Positions 38,713-50,236 are shown, counted from the first letter of the stretch. The stretch is 64,000 bases of DNA from a bacterium (GCA_030530825.1 JAUMUF010000001.1:62001-126000), one strand, 5' to 3'. A program made the numbers and translations. Notes: generated from the sequence alone by a model not told the origin.

Positions 38713-38737
38713 TCAGCCTATAAGGGCTGTTTTTATT
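38713..38737 (+). terminator. Terminator ending the 16S transcript before the tRNAs
   Basis: CAGCC (38714-38718) / GGCTG (38725-38729) then TTTTTATT. It separates 16S from tRNA-Ala, which has its own promoter. Confidence 0.75.
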
Positions 38738-38768
38738 ATAAAATATATAAGAAAAAACTAAAAACCTC

Positions 38769-38797
38769 TTGATTTTTTATTTCGAATGGTGTAAAAT
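38769..38797 (+). promoter_or_regulatory. Promoter of tRNA-Ala and tRNA-Ile
   Basis: TTGATT (38769-38774), 17 bases, TAAAAT (38792-38797). The spacer (TTTTATTTCGAATGGTG) resembles that of the 23S P1 promoter. Confidence 0.8.
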
Positions 38798-38824
38798 AAT
38801 AATTGTTCTTTAATAGAATAGTCT

Positions 38825-38901
38825 GGGGACATAGCTCAGTTGGCTAGAGCACCTGCTTTGCAAGCAGGGGGTCCAGGGTTCGAGTCCCTGTGTCTCCACC
38901 A
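38825..38901 (+). tRNA. tRNA-Ala (anticodon TGC)
   Basis: Acceptor GGGGACA/TGTCTCC, anticodon stem CCTGC/GCAGG around TTTGCAA, encoded CCA. A hairpin AGAGAAA...TTTCTCT and a UUCG-capped hairpin (CAAGGC/GTCTTG) between this tRNA and tRNA-Ile are likely processing signals. Confidence 0.97.
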
Positions 38902-38989
38902 GAGAAAGTTTTCGAAAATTCGAAGGTTTTCTCTGGTTTATCCAGTTATGGGGCGAACAAGGCTTCGGTCTTGGGCGTTCCACCAACAA

Positions 38990-39066
38990 GGGCGATTAGC
39001 TCAGCTGGTTAGAGCGCGTCACTGATAATGACGAGGTCGGAGGTTCAAGTCCCTCATCGCCCACCA
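38990..39066 (+). tRNA. tRNA-Ile (anticodon GAT)
   Basis: Acceptor GGGCGAT/ATCGCCC, anticodon stem CGTCA/TGACG around CTGATAA, encoded CCA. Ala-Ile order downstream of 16S is that of a classical rRNA spacer, but a terminator follows here instead of 23S. Confidence 0.97.
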
Positions 39067-39079
39067 GAAATTATTTCAA

Positions 39080-39110
39080 GCAAACCTTTAACGGAGGTTT
39101 GTTTTTATTA
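39080..39110 (+). terminator. Terminator after tRNA-Ile
   Basis: CAAACCT, loop TTAACGG, AGGTTTG, then TTTTTATT. It isolates the tRNAs from the 23S gene. Confidence 0.85.
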
Positions 39111-39147
39111 TGGATTTTTCATAAAAACATTGATAAAATATAAGCAT

Positions 39148-40422
39148 ATGAAGAATTGTGTTTCGAGAATATTAGTCGCTGTTGCACTTGTATCTATCTT
39201 TGGTGCTTATGAGGCTAATGCGAGTAACTACACCGGACTAAGGGAGATTTCTCCTAAGGTTGAAATTGAGGCCTCCCTCAATAAGGAAAATAATAATAAA
39301 AATACTGGAGTCGATAGCACTTTTAGCTATTTTAGTATGAAGGTGAAGATGCCTCAAAAGGTCAAAAAAGGGGACTATTTCAATATTGAGATGCGCGGCA
39401 TCCCGTCTTCAAATTTTGATAAATTAGATATTAGGGCTAACGATAAATATAAGACCCGAGTTGGCAAGATTTTTAAGACAGAAGAAAATATAAACGCTCG
39501 AAACATCCAGTTCGAAACTAGCCATCAACTTTTCGAGACTATAAAGCCTGAGCAGTCTGGTGATTGGAGGAAGTTTCAGGTTATTTTTGATGAAGAAGCA
39601 GAGAAGATTGATAATATAAATTTTGAGATTTCTTTTGAAAATCAATATCAAGGCTTTGCTGTTTCTTCCAAAGAATACCAAGTGCCGATTTTTGTTAAAA
39701 TAAATAATCAAGAAATATTTACGGATGTAGCAAAAATTGGTGCATGGAGTAAGTATGTATATACAAAAGATTTTGGTGTGTACGAAATGAGCGTCGATGG
39801 TGTTATTGATAATTTTAAGTCAAATCTTACTTCTATAATTAACTGGCAGGGCGATATGTCGGGCAAGATCCTTCGAATGGAGATCGAGAAAGACTATCCT
39901 TATATATTTACCGGCATAGATGGTAATTCAGAGGGTGGAAAATTAATTCTGGAAGATAGTTTTGTTTATGGAGATTCTAATCCTGTTAGCGCCAATGGAC
40001 TTATTGGTAATAATATTAAGGGCAAGAGCGAATTTAAGATTGCTAAGATTTCTGATAAATTTATAGAATTCGAAATTTTAAGTCAGTCTAATGGGAAGGG
40101 CGTGATCACTGGATTGAGTGGCGTTAAATTTGAGCCTATAGATAAAAACAGTTTCTTTAATTCTAAAAATCACAAGGCCAAAATCAAATATATAGTCAAA
40201 AACGGCGATAATATAGAATTTGAAAAAACAGTCGACACTGAAATAAAGATCAAAAACAACGACTTTAAGTCTGGACACTCGAACAATAAAAATAATGAAG
40301 AGAATAAAAAAACTAATAATGATGGCTGGGTTGTGCCGCTTGTTGGTATATTGGTATTCTTAGTTGTTGCTGTCGTGATTGTTTCTGCGTTATTGATTGT
40401 TAAACGCAGTAGAACTTTTTAG
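39148..40422 (+). CDS. Surface-anchored protein with adhesin-like Ig domains
   Basis: 424 residues from the ATG at 39148; TAAAAT (39134-39139) ends 8 bases before it, so the longer frame starting at 39028 (inside tRNA-Ile) is rejected. Signal peptide about 1-24 (ILVAVALVSIFGAYEANA), then about 370 residues of beta-rich sequence. STFSYFSMKVKMPQKVKKGDYFNIEM resembles the opening of Ig-like adhesive domains of Gram-positive adhesins. A Lys/Asn-rich spacer, a C-terminal span (about 394-416) and a basic tail KRSRTF follow. No LPxTG. Likely an exported, membrane-anchored surface protein; ligand unknown. It lies between tRNA-Ile and 23S. Confidence 0.72.
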   Translation: MKNCVSRILVAVALVSIFGAYEANASNYTGLREISPKVEIEASLNKENNNKNTGVDSTFSYFSMKVKMPQKVKKGDYFNIEMRGIPSSNFDKLDIRANDKYKTRVGKIFKTEENINARNIQFETSHQLFETIKPEQSGDWRKFQVIFDEEAEKIDNINFEISFENQYQGFAVSSKEYQVPIFVKINNQEIFTDVAKIGAWSKYVYTKDFGVYEMSVDGVIDNFKSNLTSIINWQGDMSGKILRMEIEKDYPYIFTGIDGNSEGGKLILEDSFVYGDSNPVSANGLIGNNIKGKSEFKIAKISDKFIEFEILSQSNGKGVITGLSGVKFEPIDKNSFFNSKNHKAKIKYIVKNGDNIEFEKTVDTEIKIKNNDFKSGHSNNKNNEENKKTNNDGWVVPLVGILVFLVVAVVIVSALLIVKRSRTF

Positions 40423-40438
40423 GTGTAATATTTAAATT

Positions 40439-41413
40439 ATGGAAAATTTCGAAAAAGAGAAACCAAAAGAGAGGCTAGATGCTATTAAAATATCTGTGCC
40501 GGAAGAGGTTAAGGCACAGTTCTTAGAATATCAACAAATAGACAAATTACCTAATGGATGTGCTGTTATTGGTGGAGCGGCAAGGAGTTTGGCGTTTTCT
40601 TTAATAAATAGAGATCTAAAGTCACCTATTCCAATCAGGGATATTGATGTTGCTTATTTTATTGATGAAATCGATCAAGATGATGCAGATGGTTGGGCTG
40701 AACAATTTTCTCCGGACGACTATACTCATGGGCACGGCGCCCAGCCCATAGAGGATATTGATGAGTATATGGATTCTCGTGATTTAACTATGAACCAAGT
40801 TTTATATAAAGATGGTAAGTTATTTGTGTCGAGAAAGGCAATTCGTGATATATATCATGGCATCATTAATCCCTGCGAAGATAGAGGTGATTGGTATTAT
40901 GACGATGCGGAAGATATAAGTATAAGATTGGCATTAAAGATAGTTCTTCAAAAAACAGTTATGGAAGAATATGTTGAAGATATAAAAATTAATGATAAGT
41001 TTCCGGATGGGTCACAAAAGATATTGAATAGTAGGTTTGAAATTAATGAGTTCTATGACTCTTCATATAATGGATTTCAATTGGCGCTTGCTATACAGAA
41101 AGCATTTGATTATGGTCAGGATACTCCTACTAGATTTTTGAAGAATCTTATAGATAGTTCTATGTTTGTTGAGTCTGAAAGTATTAAAGAATTTATATTG
41201 AATGAATCTGGTGAAATTAGGGACTTGTTTGATATAATGACTGACTTAAATGAGTATATATTGAGCATTCCTTTTGATTTCAGAAATTCCGCTGGCGAAT
41301 TCTATTTTAATGAGGCTAATGACAGGATATTCGAGGAGCAATTTTCTAAATACGAGTATATAGAAAAAATGGTTGAAGGCGGTGGAAAGTTTCGCGGTAA
41401 TATGAAAATGTAA
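40439..41413 (+). CDS. Divergent poly(A)-polymerase/CCA-adding-type nucleotidyltransferase fold protein
   Basis: 324 residues. GCAVIGGAARSLAFSLINR (about 41-59) followed by RDIDVAYF (about 67-74) matches the GGxxRD...DxD active site of class II tRNA nucleotidyltransferases, and SRDLTMNQVLYKDGKLF (about 113-129) matches their RDFTINA motif. The C-terminal part is acidic and helical with no family match. All seven tRNAs here already encode CCA, so plain CCA addition is not obviously its job. TAATAT ends 7 bases before the ATG. It lies directly upstream of the 23S promoters. Confidence 0.6.
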   Translation: MENFEKEKPKERLDAIKISVPEEVKAQFLEYQQIDKLPNGCAVIGGAARSLAFSLINRDLKSPIPIRDIDVAYFIDEIDQDDADGWAEQFSPDDYTHGHGAQPIEDIDEYMDSRDLTMNQVLYKDGKLFVSRKAIRDIYHGIINPCEDRGDWYYDDAEDISIRLALKIVLQKTVMEEYVEDIKINDKFPDGSQKILNSRFEINEFYDSSYNGFQLALAIQKAFDYGQDTPTRFLKNLIDSSMFVESESIKEFILNESGEIRDLFDIMTDLNEYILSIPFDFRNSAGEFYFNEANDRIFEEQFSKYEYIEKMVEGGGKFRGNMKM

Positions 41414-41430
41414 AAATCTATAAAAAGTTG

Positions 41431-41459
41431 TTGACTTTTATTTTTGAATGGTGTATTAT
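41431..41459 (+). promoter_or_regulatory. 23S promoter P1
   Basis: TTGACT (41431-41436), 17 bases, TATTAT (41454-41459). Downstream GGTAAACAGTTAAGCG resembles the 16S start region ATAAACAGTTCAGCG, indicating duplicated rRNA promoters. Confidence 0.85.
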
Positions 41460-41568
41460 GGTAAACAGTTAAGCGAATGTTCCAATGTGAACCTCTGGCG
41501 GGAAGATAATATTGTCGGCAGTTTAGTTAAGTTTTGCGGAAAAATAAATAAAAACTTCGAAAAAACTG

Positions 41569-41597
41569 TTGACAAAAAATCCCAAATAATATAAAAT
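41569..41597 (+). promoter_or_regulatory. 23S promoter P2
   Basis: TTGACA (41569-41574), 17 bases, TAAAAT (41592-41597); consensus -35. Confidence 0.8.
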
Positions 41598-41729
41598 AAG
41601 AAAGCTGTTGTGAGCAAATCAATAAGTTCGATTCTTCGAGCCTATAAATTTGCTCTCAAGGGAGCGAGAAATTTAACAATTTGGATAAAGAAGATAAGAA
41701 TTTAAGATTGACGGCAAGTATTGGTTGTT

Positions 41730-41748
41730 ACCAATTACTAGTTAAGTC
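41730..41748 (+). repeat. Left arm of the 23S processing helix
   Basis: 19 bases perfectly complementary to 44951-44969. Confidence 0.85.
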
Positions 41749-41755
41749 AATGCAT

Positions 41756-44902
<3,147 letters not shown>

Positions 44903-44950
44903 TGTCTACATCCGCTCAAATAATCTTGCATTATTGACGCGGATGTGGTA

Positions 44951-44969
44951 GACTTAACTAGTAATTGGT
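44951..44969 (+). repeat. Right arm of the 23S processing helix
   Basis: Complement of 41730-41748. Between the 23S end and this arm is a second hairpin, GTCTACATCCGC...GCGGATGTGGTAGAC. Confidence 0.85.
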
Positions 44970-45088
44970 GATTATCAAATGATAATCGCTAGTCAATCTT
45001 AACAATCTTGACACTAGTCAAGGACATCCAAATGAGGTTTTGGCTCACTGCTTAGGAATTTGTAGCGAGTTGAAGCTCAAAACCTTTT

Positions 45089-45197
45089 TTGGGTGCCCAT
45101 GGCGCTGGGGAAATACCTGTTCTCATTCCGAACACAGAAGTCAAGCCCAGTAGCGGCGATTATACTGCGAAAGCGGGAAACTAGCACGGTGCTCAAT
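45089..45197 (+). rRNA. rrf: 5S ribosomal RNA
   Basis: TTGGGTGCCC start pairs with GGTGCTCAA end; CCTGTTCTCATTCCGAACACAGAAGTCAAGC is the conserved 5S core (read in two parts). A hairpin AGGTTTTG/CAAAACCT (about 45036-45087) precedes it. Same transcript as 23S. Confidence 0.92.
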
Positions 45198-45200
45198 TAT

Positions 45201-45231
45201 AAAAAATCTCTCCGAATAGGGGAGATTTTTT
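45201..45231 (+). terminator. Terminator of the 23S-5S transcript
   Basis: AAAAAATCTCTCC, loop GAATA, GGGGAGATTTTTT; the inverted symmetry can also stop the convergent gene. Confidence 0.9.
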
Positions 45232-45240
45232 CGTATATAA

Positions 45241-46095
45241 TTATTGTTTATGTTTCTGGAATAAAACCAATTCGCCAAGTTCAATAGGAAATATTTTGAT
45301 ATCAGGATTTGCCTTTTTGATTTTTGGAGAAAGATCTTTCATTAGATTTAAGGGAATTTCGATATGGCTAATGTCCTTGAAGGATACATTTTCGAGAGAA
45401 CGAGTTTCTGTATCGCTAAAGATTTTAGGCAGTCTTGCAGTCCTCTCGAGTCTTTTTACGCCTAAAATCACCGGAAAATTACCCTCGATATCAGAATATT
45501 TTTCAAAAGACTCCCAAGTGTTTCTTGCTGCTTTATTTACTTTTCCGCTCCACGACTTATCTGAGCCTATGTTATTCAATCTTCTCCACTTCATTATATT
45601 GAAAAGACTCCTTAATGAATGTGTAGTATAAGCCAAAATATACATTTTTGTGTAATGTCGCACAATCCAGAAAATGCTATCTCCGAAACGAAAATCAGGC
45701 TTTCCGTAGTTATGTATGTCTGCATAGCATCGAGCGATAGTTCGGTCCTCTACGAAAGATATTGACTTCATCCGGAGTTTTTCGGAATAAATCACAAGAT
45801 AATCATCTTGCTGAACTTTTAGGCCATGCTTTAATATATTTTTGAAGATAGGCTTAATTTCTCTATTGCGATATTCGAATTCACCTGTTCCGTGCCAGAA
45901 TTTTATGGTTTTGGCGCTGTTTTTATAGTCTAAAATCTCTTTTTCTGTAAAAAATGGGAGTTTATCCATATTCTCTAAAACCAACGCTGAAATGGCCTTA
46001 TTTTGCTTCTTTGTTTGTATATTTTTGGGCAGAAAAAATATACCAATTTGCGGTAATAATTGTCTGTTGAAGGCATTATTTATGCGTATTTTCAT
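45241..46095 (-). CDS. Putative ADP-ribosyltransferase-fold protein
   Basis: 284 residues from the ATG at 46095; TATAAT (46107-46102) ends 6 bases before it, so the longer frame to 46146 is rejected. KFWHGTGEFEYRNREIKP (about 65-82) then ILKHGLKV and SISFVEDRTIARCYADI (about 110-126) follow the H-G-T ... L..GL ... S.SF....A..YA pattern of ART-fold enzymes that use NAD. The catalytic third residue is not obvious to me. It could be an NAD-dependent modifier or toxin-like protein, or only fold-related. No signal peptide. No partner gene; it is convergent to the rRNA locus. Confidence 0.5.
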   Translation of the reverse strand: MKIRINNAFNRQLLPQIGIFFLPKNIQTKKQNKAISALVLENMDKLPFFTEKEILDYKNSAKTIKFWHGTGEFEYRNREIKPIFKNILKHGLKVQQDDYLVIYSEKLRMKSISFVEDRTIARCYADIHNYGKPDFRFGDSIFWIVRHYTKMYILAYTTHSLRSLFNIMKWRRLNNIGSDKSWSGKVNKAARNTWESFEKYSDIEGNFPVILGVKRLERTARLPKIFSDTETRSLENVSFKDISHIEIPLNLMKDLSPKIKKANPDIKIFPIELGELVLFQKHKQ

Positions 46096-46167
46096 TATTA
46101 TATTATAACATACTACAGATGGGAAAATATAAACATATAAAAACATAAAAATATGCTTGTGTAAATA

Positions 46168-46196
46168 TTGACAAAAAGCATAAGGTGTGATATACT
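46168..46196 (+). promoter_or_regulatory. Promoter of the KGG-motif gene
   Basis: TTGACA (46168-46173), 17 bases, TATACT (46191-46196); near-consensus, suggesting strong expression. Confidence 0.8.
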
Positions 46197-46247
46197 AAAA
46201 ACATAATCAGCAAAAAAGATTAATAATTTAAGAACAAAGGAGATCAA

Positions 46248-46502
46248 ATGGCTGGAACAAAAGCAGGTGGCGCAAAGGCTGCTGCAACAAATAAAGCAAA
46301 ATATGGTAAAGATTTTTACGCAATGATTGGGCGAAAGGGTGGTAAAAACGGAACGACTGGTGGCTTTGCTGCCAACCGCGAACTCGCTCGTGAGGCTGGT
46401 AGAAAGGGCGGTCGAATCTCTCGTCGCGGACCAGCAAAGAAATCAATCGTGGCGAATGAAATTTCTGAAACCACAAACATCGCCGTTCGAATTGGCGAGT
46501 AA
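46248..46502 (+). CDS. KGG-motif stress-type protein
   Basis: 84 residues, Gly/Ala/Lys/Arg-rich. Two copies of the KGG repeat: YAMIGRKGGKNGTTGG (about 24-39) and REAGRKGGRISRRG (about 50-63), as in GsiB/con-10-type stress proteins. An Ala/Lys-rich N-terminus resembles DNA- or RNA-binding tails. Strong promoter and AAAGGAGATC ribosome site imply abundance. Function not established. Confidence 0.75.
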   Translation: MAGTKAGGAKAAATNKAKYGKDFYAMIGRKGGKNGTTGGFAANRELAREAGRKGGRISRRGPAKKSIVANEISETTNIAVRIGE

Positions 46503-46517
46503 TAAAATTCGAATAAT

Positions 46518-46549
46518 AAAAAATAGACTTCGAAAGAGGTCTATTTTTT
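46518..46549. terminator. Bidirectional terminator with GAAA loop
   Basis: AAATAGACTTC / GAGGTCTATTT around GAAA, with flanking A and T tracts. Confidence 0.88.
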
Positions 46550-46987
46550 ATACCGGCGTAGTTCTGTAAATTTGGCGTCGTTGTTGTGCCAAATTTGCTG
46601 GCAATTTACGCATTTATAATCGCCATTTTTCATCTGGAAGCCATTGATTTGACAATTTGGGCAGAGGCTTCGTTTGTGTAGCCAATCGCGGTATGTATCG
46701 AGATGGTCTTCTATTAAATCTTGCGGAATCTTCACTCCGTAGTGTTGCGCTACTATTTTGGCCTGCTCCCACGCTTCGAGTTCCATTTTTAAGAGATCGA
46801 TGTCTTTCTCGAAATTACGATGACCGCAAAGTGCGTGACCGAGTTCATGGAGGATTTTGGCTTCGAAGTCTTGGTCTTCGGTGTAAAAAATTGAATTTTT
46901 TTCTAAATTCCAATGAAATGAATGGTCGCACACAAATTCAAACTGAGTAAAATCCGCCCGCAGTCGCTCCAAAAACTTTTCTCTCAT
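46541..46987 (-). CDS. Small metallopeptidase-like protein with zinc ribbon
   Basis: 148 residues. HELGHALCGHRN (about 47-58) is a gluzincin-type HExxH site as in ImmA/IrrE peptidases, and a C-terminal zinc ribbon has CPNC (about 113) and CVNC (about 131). No signal peptide. TAAAAT (46999-46994) ends 6 bases before the ATG, with no SD. Substrate unknown; the family includes regulators that cleave repressors. Confidence 0.65.
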   Translation of the reverse strand: MREKFLERLRADFTQFEFVCDHSFHWNLEKNSIFYTEDQDFEAKILHELGHALCGHRNFEKDIDLLKMELEAWEQAKIVAQHYGVKIPQDLIEDHLDTYRDWLHKRSLCPNCQINGFQMKNGDYKCVNCQQIWHNNDAKFTELRRYKK

Positions 46988-47025
46988 ATTTCCATTTTAC
47001 CACTGTTTGATATAAAATAAAAACC

Positions 47026-47054
47026 TTGATTTTTATTCTGATAAAAGGTATAAT
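47026..47054 (+). promoter_or_regulatory. Promoter of rpsA
   Basis: TTGATT (47026-47031), 17 bases, TATAAT (47049-47054). Confidence 0.8.
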
Positions 47055-47128
47055 GGAAATAATCTTATGAGCAGATTTTTTAGATTTGTTCAAAGAAATA
47101 CAATGAAGGAAGGAGTCTTAAAAGACTT

Positions 47129-48190
47129 ATGGCAACAGCCAAAAAACTAACTATGGACGAATTGTTGGCGTCCGCAGAAATCAACCAACTAACTCAGGGA
47201 GAGATCGTTGAAGGTGTTATCCTTTCCGTCAAAAAGCATGAAATTTTGGTGGATTTGGGTGCGCGAGGCGTAGGTATGGTCCCACGCCGAGAAGCAGGAT
47301 TCTCTCGCAATTTAACAGAAGGTGAAGAAGTTACCGCCAGCGTAGTTGACTCAGAGATGGACAACGGCTTGGTATTGCTTTCTCTCCGCAAAGCCGCAAA
47401 AGATCGCGGTTGGGAAGAAGTTCTCGCTAAACTCGAAAGCGGCGAAATCATCGAAGTTGTGCCTTTCGATGCAAATCGAGGTGGACTACTTGTAGAATAC
47501 GAAGGAATCCGCGGATTCTTGCCAGTTTCTCAATTGTCTGCTGAGCATTACCCACGAGTTGGCGCAAGCGACAAGGATGAGATTTTGAGCCGTCTTAACG
47601 CGCTCATCAACAAGTCTATCGCTGTTCGAATTCTCGATGCTGACCGAAAGACCAACAAGTTGATCTTCAGCGAAAAAGAAGCCATCAAAGATGGCCTCAA
47701 CGAGCGATTCGAAAGCCTCAAAATCGGCGATGAAGTTGAAGGCGTCGTAACTGGCGTTGTAGACTTTGGAGTTTTCGTCAATATCGAAGGTATCGAAGGT
47801 CTTGTCCACATCTCAGAAATTTCTTGGGAACGTGTAAATAATCCAAAAGACTACGTCAAGATCGGCGACAGCATCAAGGCTAAAATTATTGCTATCGACA
47901 AGGATCGTCTCAGCCTTTCGATGAAGCAACTAACAGAAGATCCTTGGCTTACAGAAGTTGAGCAATTCAAAAAAGGCTCAAAAGTTGAAGGAACTGTAAC
48001 TCGAATCACACCTTTTGGTGCGTTCGTTCAGATTTCTCCAGCGATTGAAGCGCTTGTTCATGTTTCTGAACTTGGCAAAGGCAACGATGTCAACCCAGAG
48101 AACATTTTCACTCTTAACGAGCGAAAAGACTTTGTCGTTATCGACATCGACAAAGACGGCCGAAAGATTTCATTGTCTTTGGCTAAATAA
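47129..48190 (+). CDS. rpsA: 30S ribosomal protein bS1, four S1 domains
   Basis: 353 residues with four S1 RNA-binding domains (starting near 24, 110, 197 and 281; e.g. GDEVEGVVTGVVDFGVFVNIEG). E. coli S1 has six. It helps mRNA bind the 30S subunit. The SD GGAAGGAG (47108-47115) is about 13 bases from the ATG, and AGTC-TTAAAA-GACT folds between them, which would shorten the effective distance. It lies upstream of infB, giving a translation gene pair. Confidence 0.93.
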   Translation: MATAKKLTMDELLASAEINQLTQGEIVEGVILSVKKHEILVDLGARGVGMVPRREAGFSRNLTEGEEVTASVVDSEMDNGLVLLSLRKAAKDRGWEEVLAKLESGEIIEVVPFDANRGGLLVEYEGIRGFLPVSQLSAEHYPRVGASDKDEILSRLNALINKSIAVRILDADRKTNKLIFSEKEAIKDGLNERFESLKIGDEVEGVVTGVVDFGVFVNIEGIEGLVHISEISWERVNNPKDYVKIGDSIKAKIIAIDKDRLSLSMKQLTEDPWLTEVEQFKKGSKVEGTVTRITPFGAFVQISPAIEALVHVSELGKGNDVNPENIFTLNERKDFVVIDIDKDGRKISLSLAK

Positions 48191-48295
48191 TTTCGACAAA
48201 AGAAAATTAAATTCTTGCGTTGAAATGCTCGAAATCGGCTTTCGAAGTTGGTTTCGAGACTTCAGCGTATGAAAATTAAAACCAGAGGAGGTTAT

Positions 48296-50083
48296 ATGAA
48301 TCAAAAGAAAATCGTCAATATTACAGATTCAATTACAGTTGATGAACTTGCGGGTGCGTTGAATTTACCTGTAACCACTCTGATTGGTGAACTTTTCAAA
48401 AACGGCATTGTTGCTACAATTAACCAACGGATCGATTTCGAGACAGCCACAATCATTGTCGAGGAACTCGGGCTTGGAGATGTTGAACTTCAGAAGAAAG
48501 AAAAGGCTTCGGCTGTTTCTTCGAAGTTAGAAAGAAAGCGAGAAATATCTGAAAATGCCGAGCCTCGTCCGCCGATTGTTGCGGTAATGGGCCACGTTGA
48601 CCACGGTAAGACGACGCTTCTTGACACAATTCTCAGCACAAAAACTGTTAGCGGTGAGGCGGGTGGAATTACCCAGCACATTTCCGCTTATCAGACTGTT
48701 CGAAACGGTCGTCCTATCACTCTTCTTGATACTCCTGGGCACGAGGCTTTTGCGGCGCTTAGACAGCACGGAGCAACTCTAACTGATGTAGTGGTAATTG
48801 TTGTGGCTGCAGATGATGGTGTTAAGCCCCAGACAATTGAGGCGATTCGCTTTGCGCAAAACGCCAACGCCAAGATTGTCGTTGCTATCAATAAAATGGA
48901 TAAAGATACTGCCAATCCAGATCTTGTTAAAGGTCAACTTGCCGAGCGTGGCTTAATGCCAGAAGAGTGGGGTGGAGATACTATTATGGTGCCAATTTCT
49001 GCTCTCAAGGGTGATGGAATTGATAATCTTCTCGATATGGTGCTTTTGACTGCTGATATGGAAGAACTCCGCGCCGACACTGGTATTCCTGCTGAAGGGC
49101 TTGTGATCGAATCTCATATGGAAGTTGGTAAAGGCTCGGTTGTTTCTCTTCTTGTGGAGCAGGGCGATATCAAGCAGGGTGATTTTCTTATCGCTGGCAC
49201 AACTTACGGAAAAGTTAGAACTCTTCTTGATTTCAAAGGTGAGAATATGAAAAAGGCTGGACCTTCCACTCCAGTTACGGTTACTGGATTCAAGGAACTT
49301 CCACAATTTGGCGATATTTTCAAGATTGTAAAAAATGAAAAAGAAGCGCGAAATTTGGCTCAAGCCGCCAAGATTGAAGCCGCCCAGAATGCCGCTACCG
49401 CCAACACTACCTCTGCTGATCTCTTAAAGATGATGACACAAAAGCGCGATGCGGAAGATTTTAATATTGTTATTAAAGCGGATGTTCAGGGTTCTCTGAC
49501 CTCTGTTTCTGACAGTCTCAGGCTCATCGATACTGGTGGAGAGGTTAATCTTAGCGTAGTCGGATCAGGTATTGGTAATATTACTGAAAACGATATCCAT
49601 CTCGCTGCCGCAGGTGAAAATACAATTATTTACGGATTTAACGTTGAACTTCCGCCTGCTATTAAAAAAATCGCTACTCGCGATCGTGTCGAAGTTCGAA
49701 TTTATAAAGTTATTTATGAACTTCTTGATGATGCGCGTCAAGAAATAGAAAAACTTCTTGCGCCCGAAGTTGTCGAAATGGAAATTGGCTCACTTGAGGT
49801 TAAGGGTGTTTTCCGCACAATGAAAGAAGAGATCATTGCTGGTGGCGAGGTAAAATCTGGTAAAGTTTATGCTGGTCTGCTTGCGCGAGTTATCCGCAAG
49901 AAAGAGATTCTTGCAGAAGTTGAACTTTCTAGCGTTCAGCGCCAACAGCAAGAAGCTAAAGACGTTATCGAAGGAGAAATGTGTGGTCTTTCTCTAAAAA
50001 CTCAGAAGAAAATCCAACTAGAAATCGGCGATCGCCTAGAATTCTTCACTCGAGAAGTTGTAGCTCGAAAGCTCAAAGGCTAA
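48296..50083 (+). CDS. infB: Translation initiation factor IF-2
   Basis: 595 residues from the ATG at 48296 with AGAGGAGG upstream; the frame to 48248 lacks an SD. A short N-terminal IF2_N domain (about 1-55) leads straight to the GTPase: [12 protein letters not shown] (G1), DTPGHEAF (G3), NKMD (G4). Domains II, III and IV follow. It delivers fMet-tRNA to the ribosome; fmt and def lie 1.4 kb downstream. Confidence 0.97.
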   Translation: MNQKKIVNITDSITVDELAGALNLPVTTLIGELFKNGIVATINQRIDFETATIIVEELGLGDVELQKKEKASAVSSKLERKREISENAEPRPPIVAVMGHVDHGKTTLLDTILSTKTVSGEAGGITQHISAYQTVRNGRPITLLDTPGHEAFAALRQHGATLTDVVVIVVAADDGVKPQTIEAIRFAQNANAKIVVAINKMDKDTANPDLVKGQLAERGLMPEEWGGDTIMVPISALKGDGIDNLLDMVLLTADMEELRADTGIPAEGLVIESHMEVGKGSVVSLLVEQGDIKQGDFLIAGTTYGKVRTLLDFKGENMKKAGPSTPVTVTGFKELPQFGDIFKIVKNEKEARNLAQAAKIEAAQNAATANTTSADLLKMMTQKRDAEDFNIVIKADVQGSLTSVSDSLRLIDTGGEVNLSVVGSGIGNITENDIHLAAAGENTIIYGFNVELPPAIKKIATRDRVEVRIYKVIYELLDDARQEIEKLLAPEVVEMEIGSLEVKGVFRTMKEEIIAGGEVKSGKVYAGLLARVIRKKEILAEVELSSVQRQQQEAKDVIEGEMCGLSLKTQKKIQLEIGDRLEFFTREVVARKLKG

Positions 50084-50106
50084 AAACACTTTTCAAAAAT
50101 CCTATA

Positions 50107-50140
50107 AAATCTCTCGAAGCATCGGGGGATTTTATTTTGT
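50107..50140 (+). terminator. Terminator after infB
   Basis: AAAATCTCTC, loop GAAGCAT, GGGGGATTTTATTTT. Confidence 0.8.
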
Positions 50141-50152
50141 CCGCAAAAACTC

Positions 50153-50187
50153 TTGACAAGATGGGGGGGGGGGGGGTATGGTATAAT
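50153..50187 (+). promoter_or_regulatory. Promoter with a 14-G tract in its spacer
   Basis: TTGACA (50153-50158), then AGAT, 14 G, TATGG, then TATAAT (50182-50187), giving a 23-base spacer. The promoter at 61885 is built the same way with 10 G. Optimal spacing of 17 would need 8 G. The -10 is extended (TGGTATAAT). Homopolymer slippage in the spacer is a known way of switching promoters on and off. Confidence 0.8.
50163..50176 (+). repeat. Homopolymeric G tract, 14 bases
   Basis: Pure G run inside the promoter spacer; together with 61895-61904 the only G runs of this length in the window, in a genome rich in A and T. Confidence 0.9.
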
Positions 50188-50236
50188 CAAAGCGTAAATT
50201 ATAAAAATAAAAACAAAAAGAAAGGATTTTTCAAAA

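Larger units (their letters stand above)
41414..41755 (+). other. 23S rRNA promoter and leader region
   Basis: About 340 bases without a gene. It holds two promoters and the left arms of the 23S processing helices: AAGATTGAC (41704-41712) pairs with 44992-45000, and 41730-41748 with 44951-44969. Confidence 0.8.

Noticed and set aside
38990-39147. Start of the surface protein at 39028
   Set aside because: That start is inside tRNA-Ile and before a terminator; the promoter at 39134 fits the ATG at 39148.
50163-50176. G run as a pure sequencing artefact
   Set aside because: Long G runs do attract errors, so exact counts are uncertain, but two loci with the same flanks in the same promoter position cannot be explained that way.
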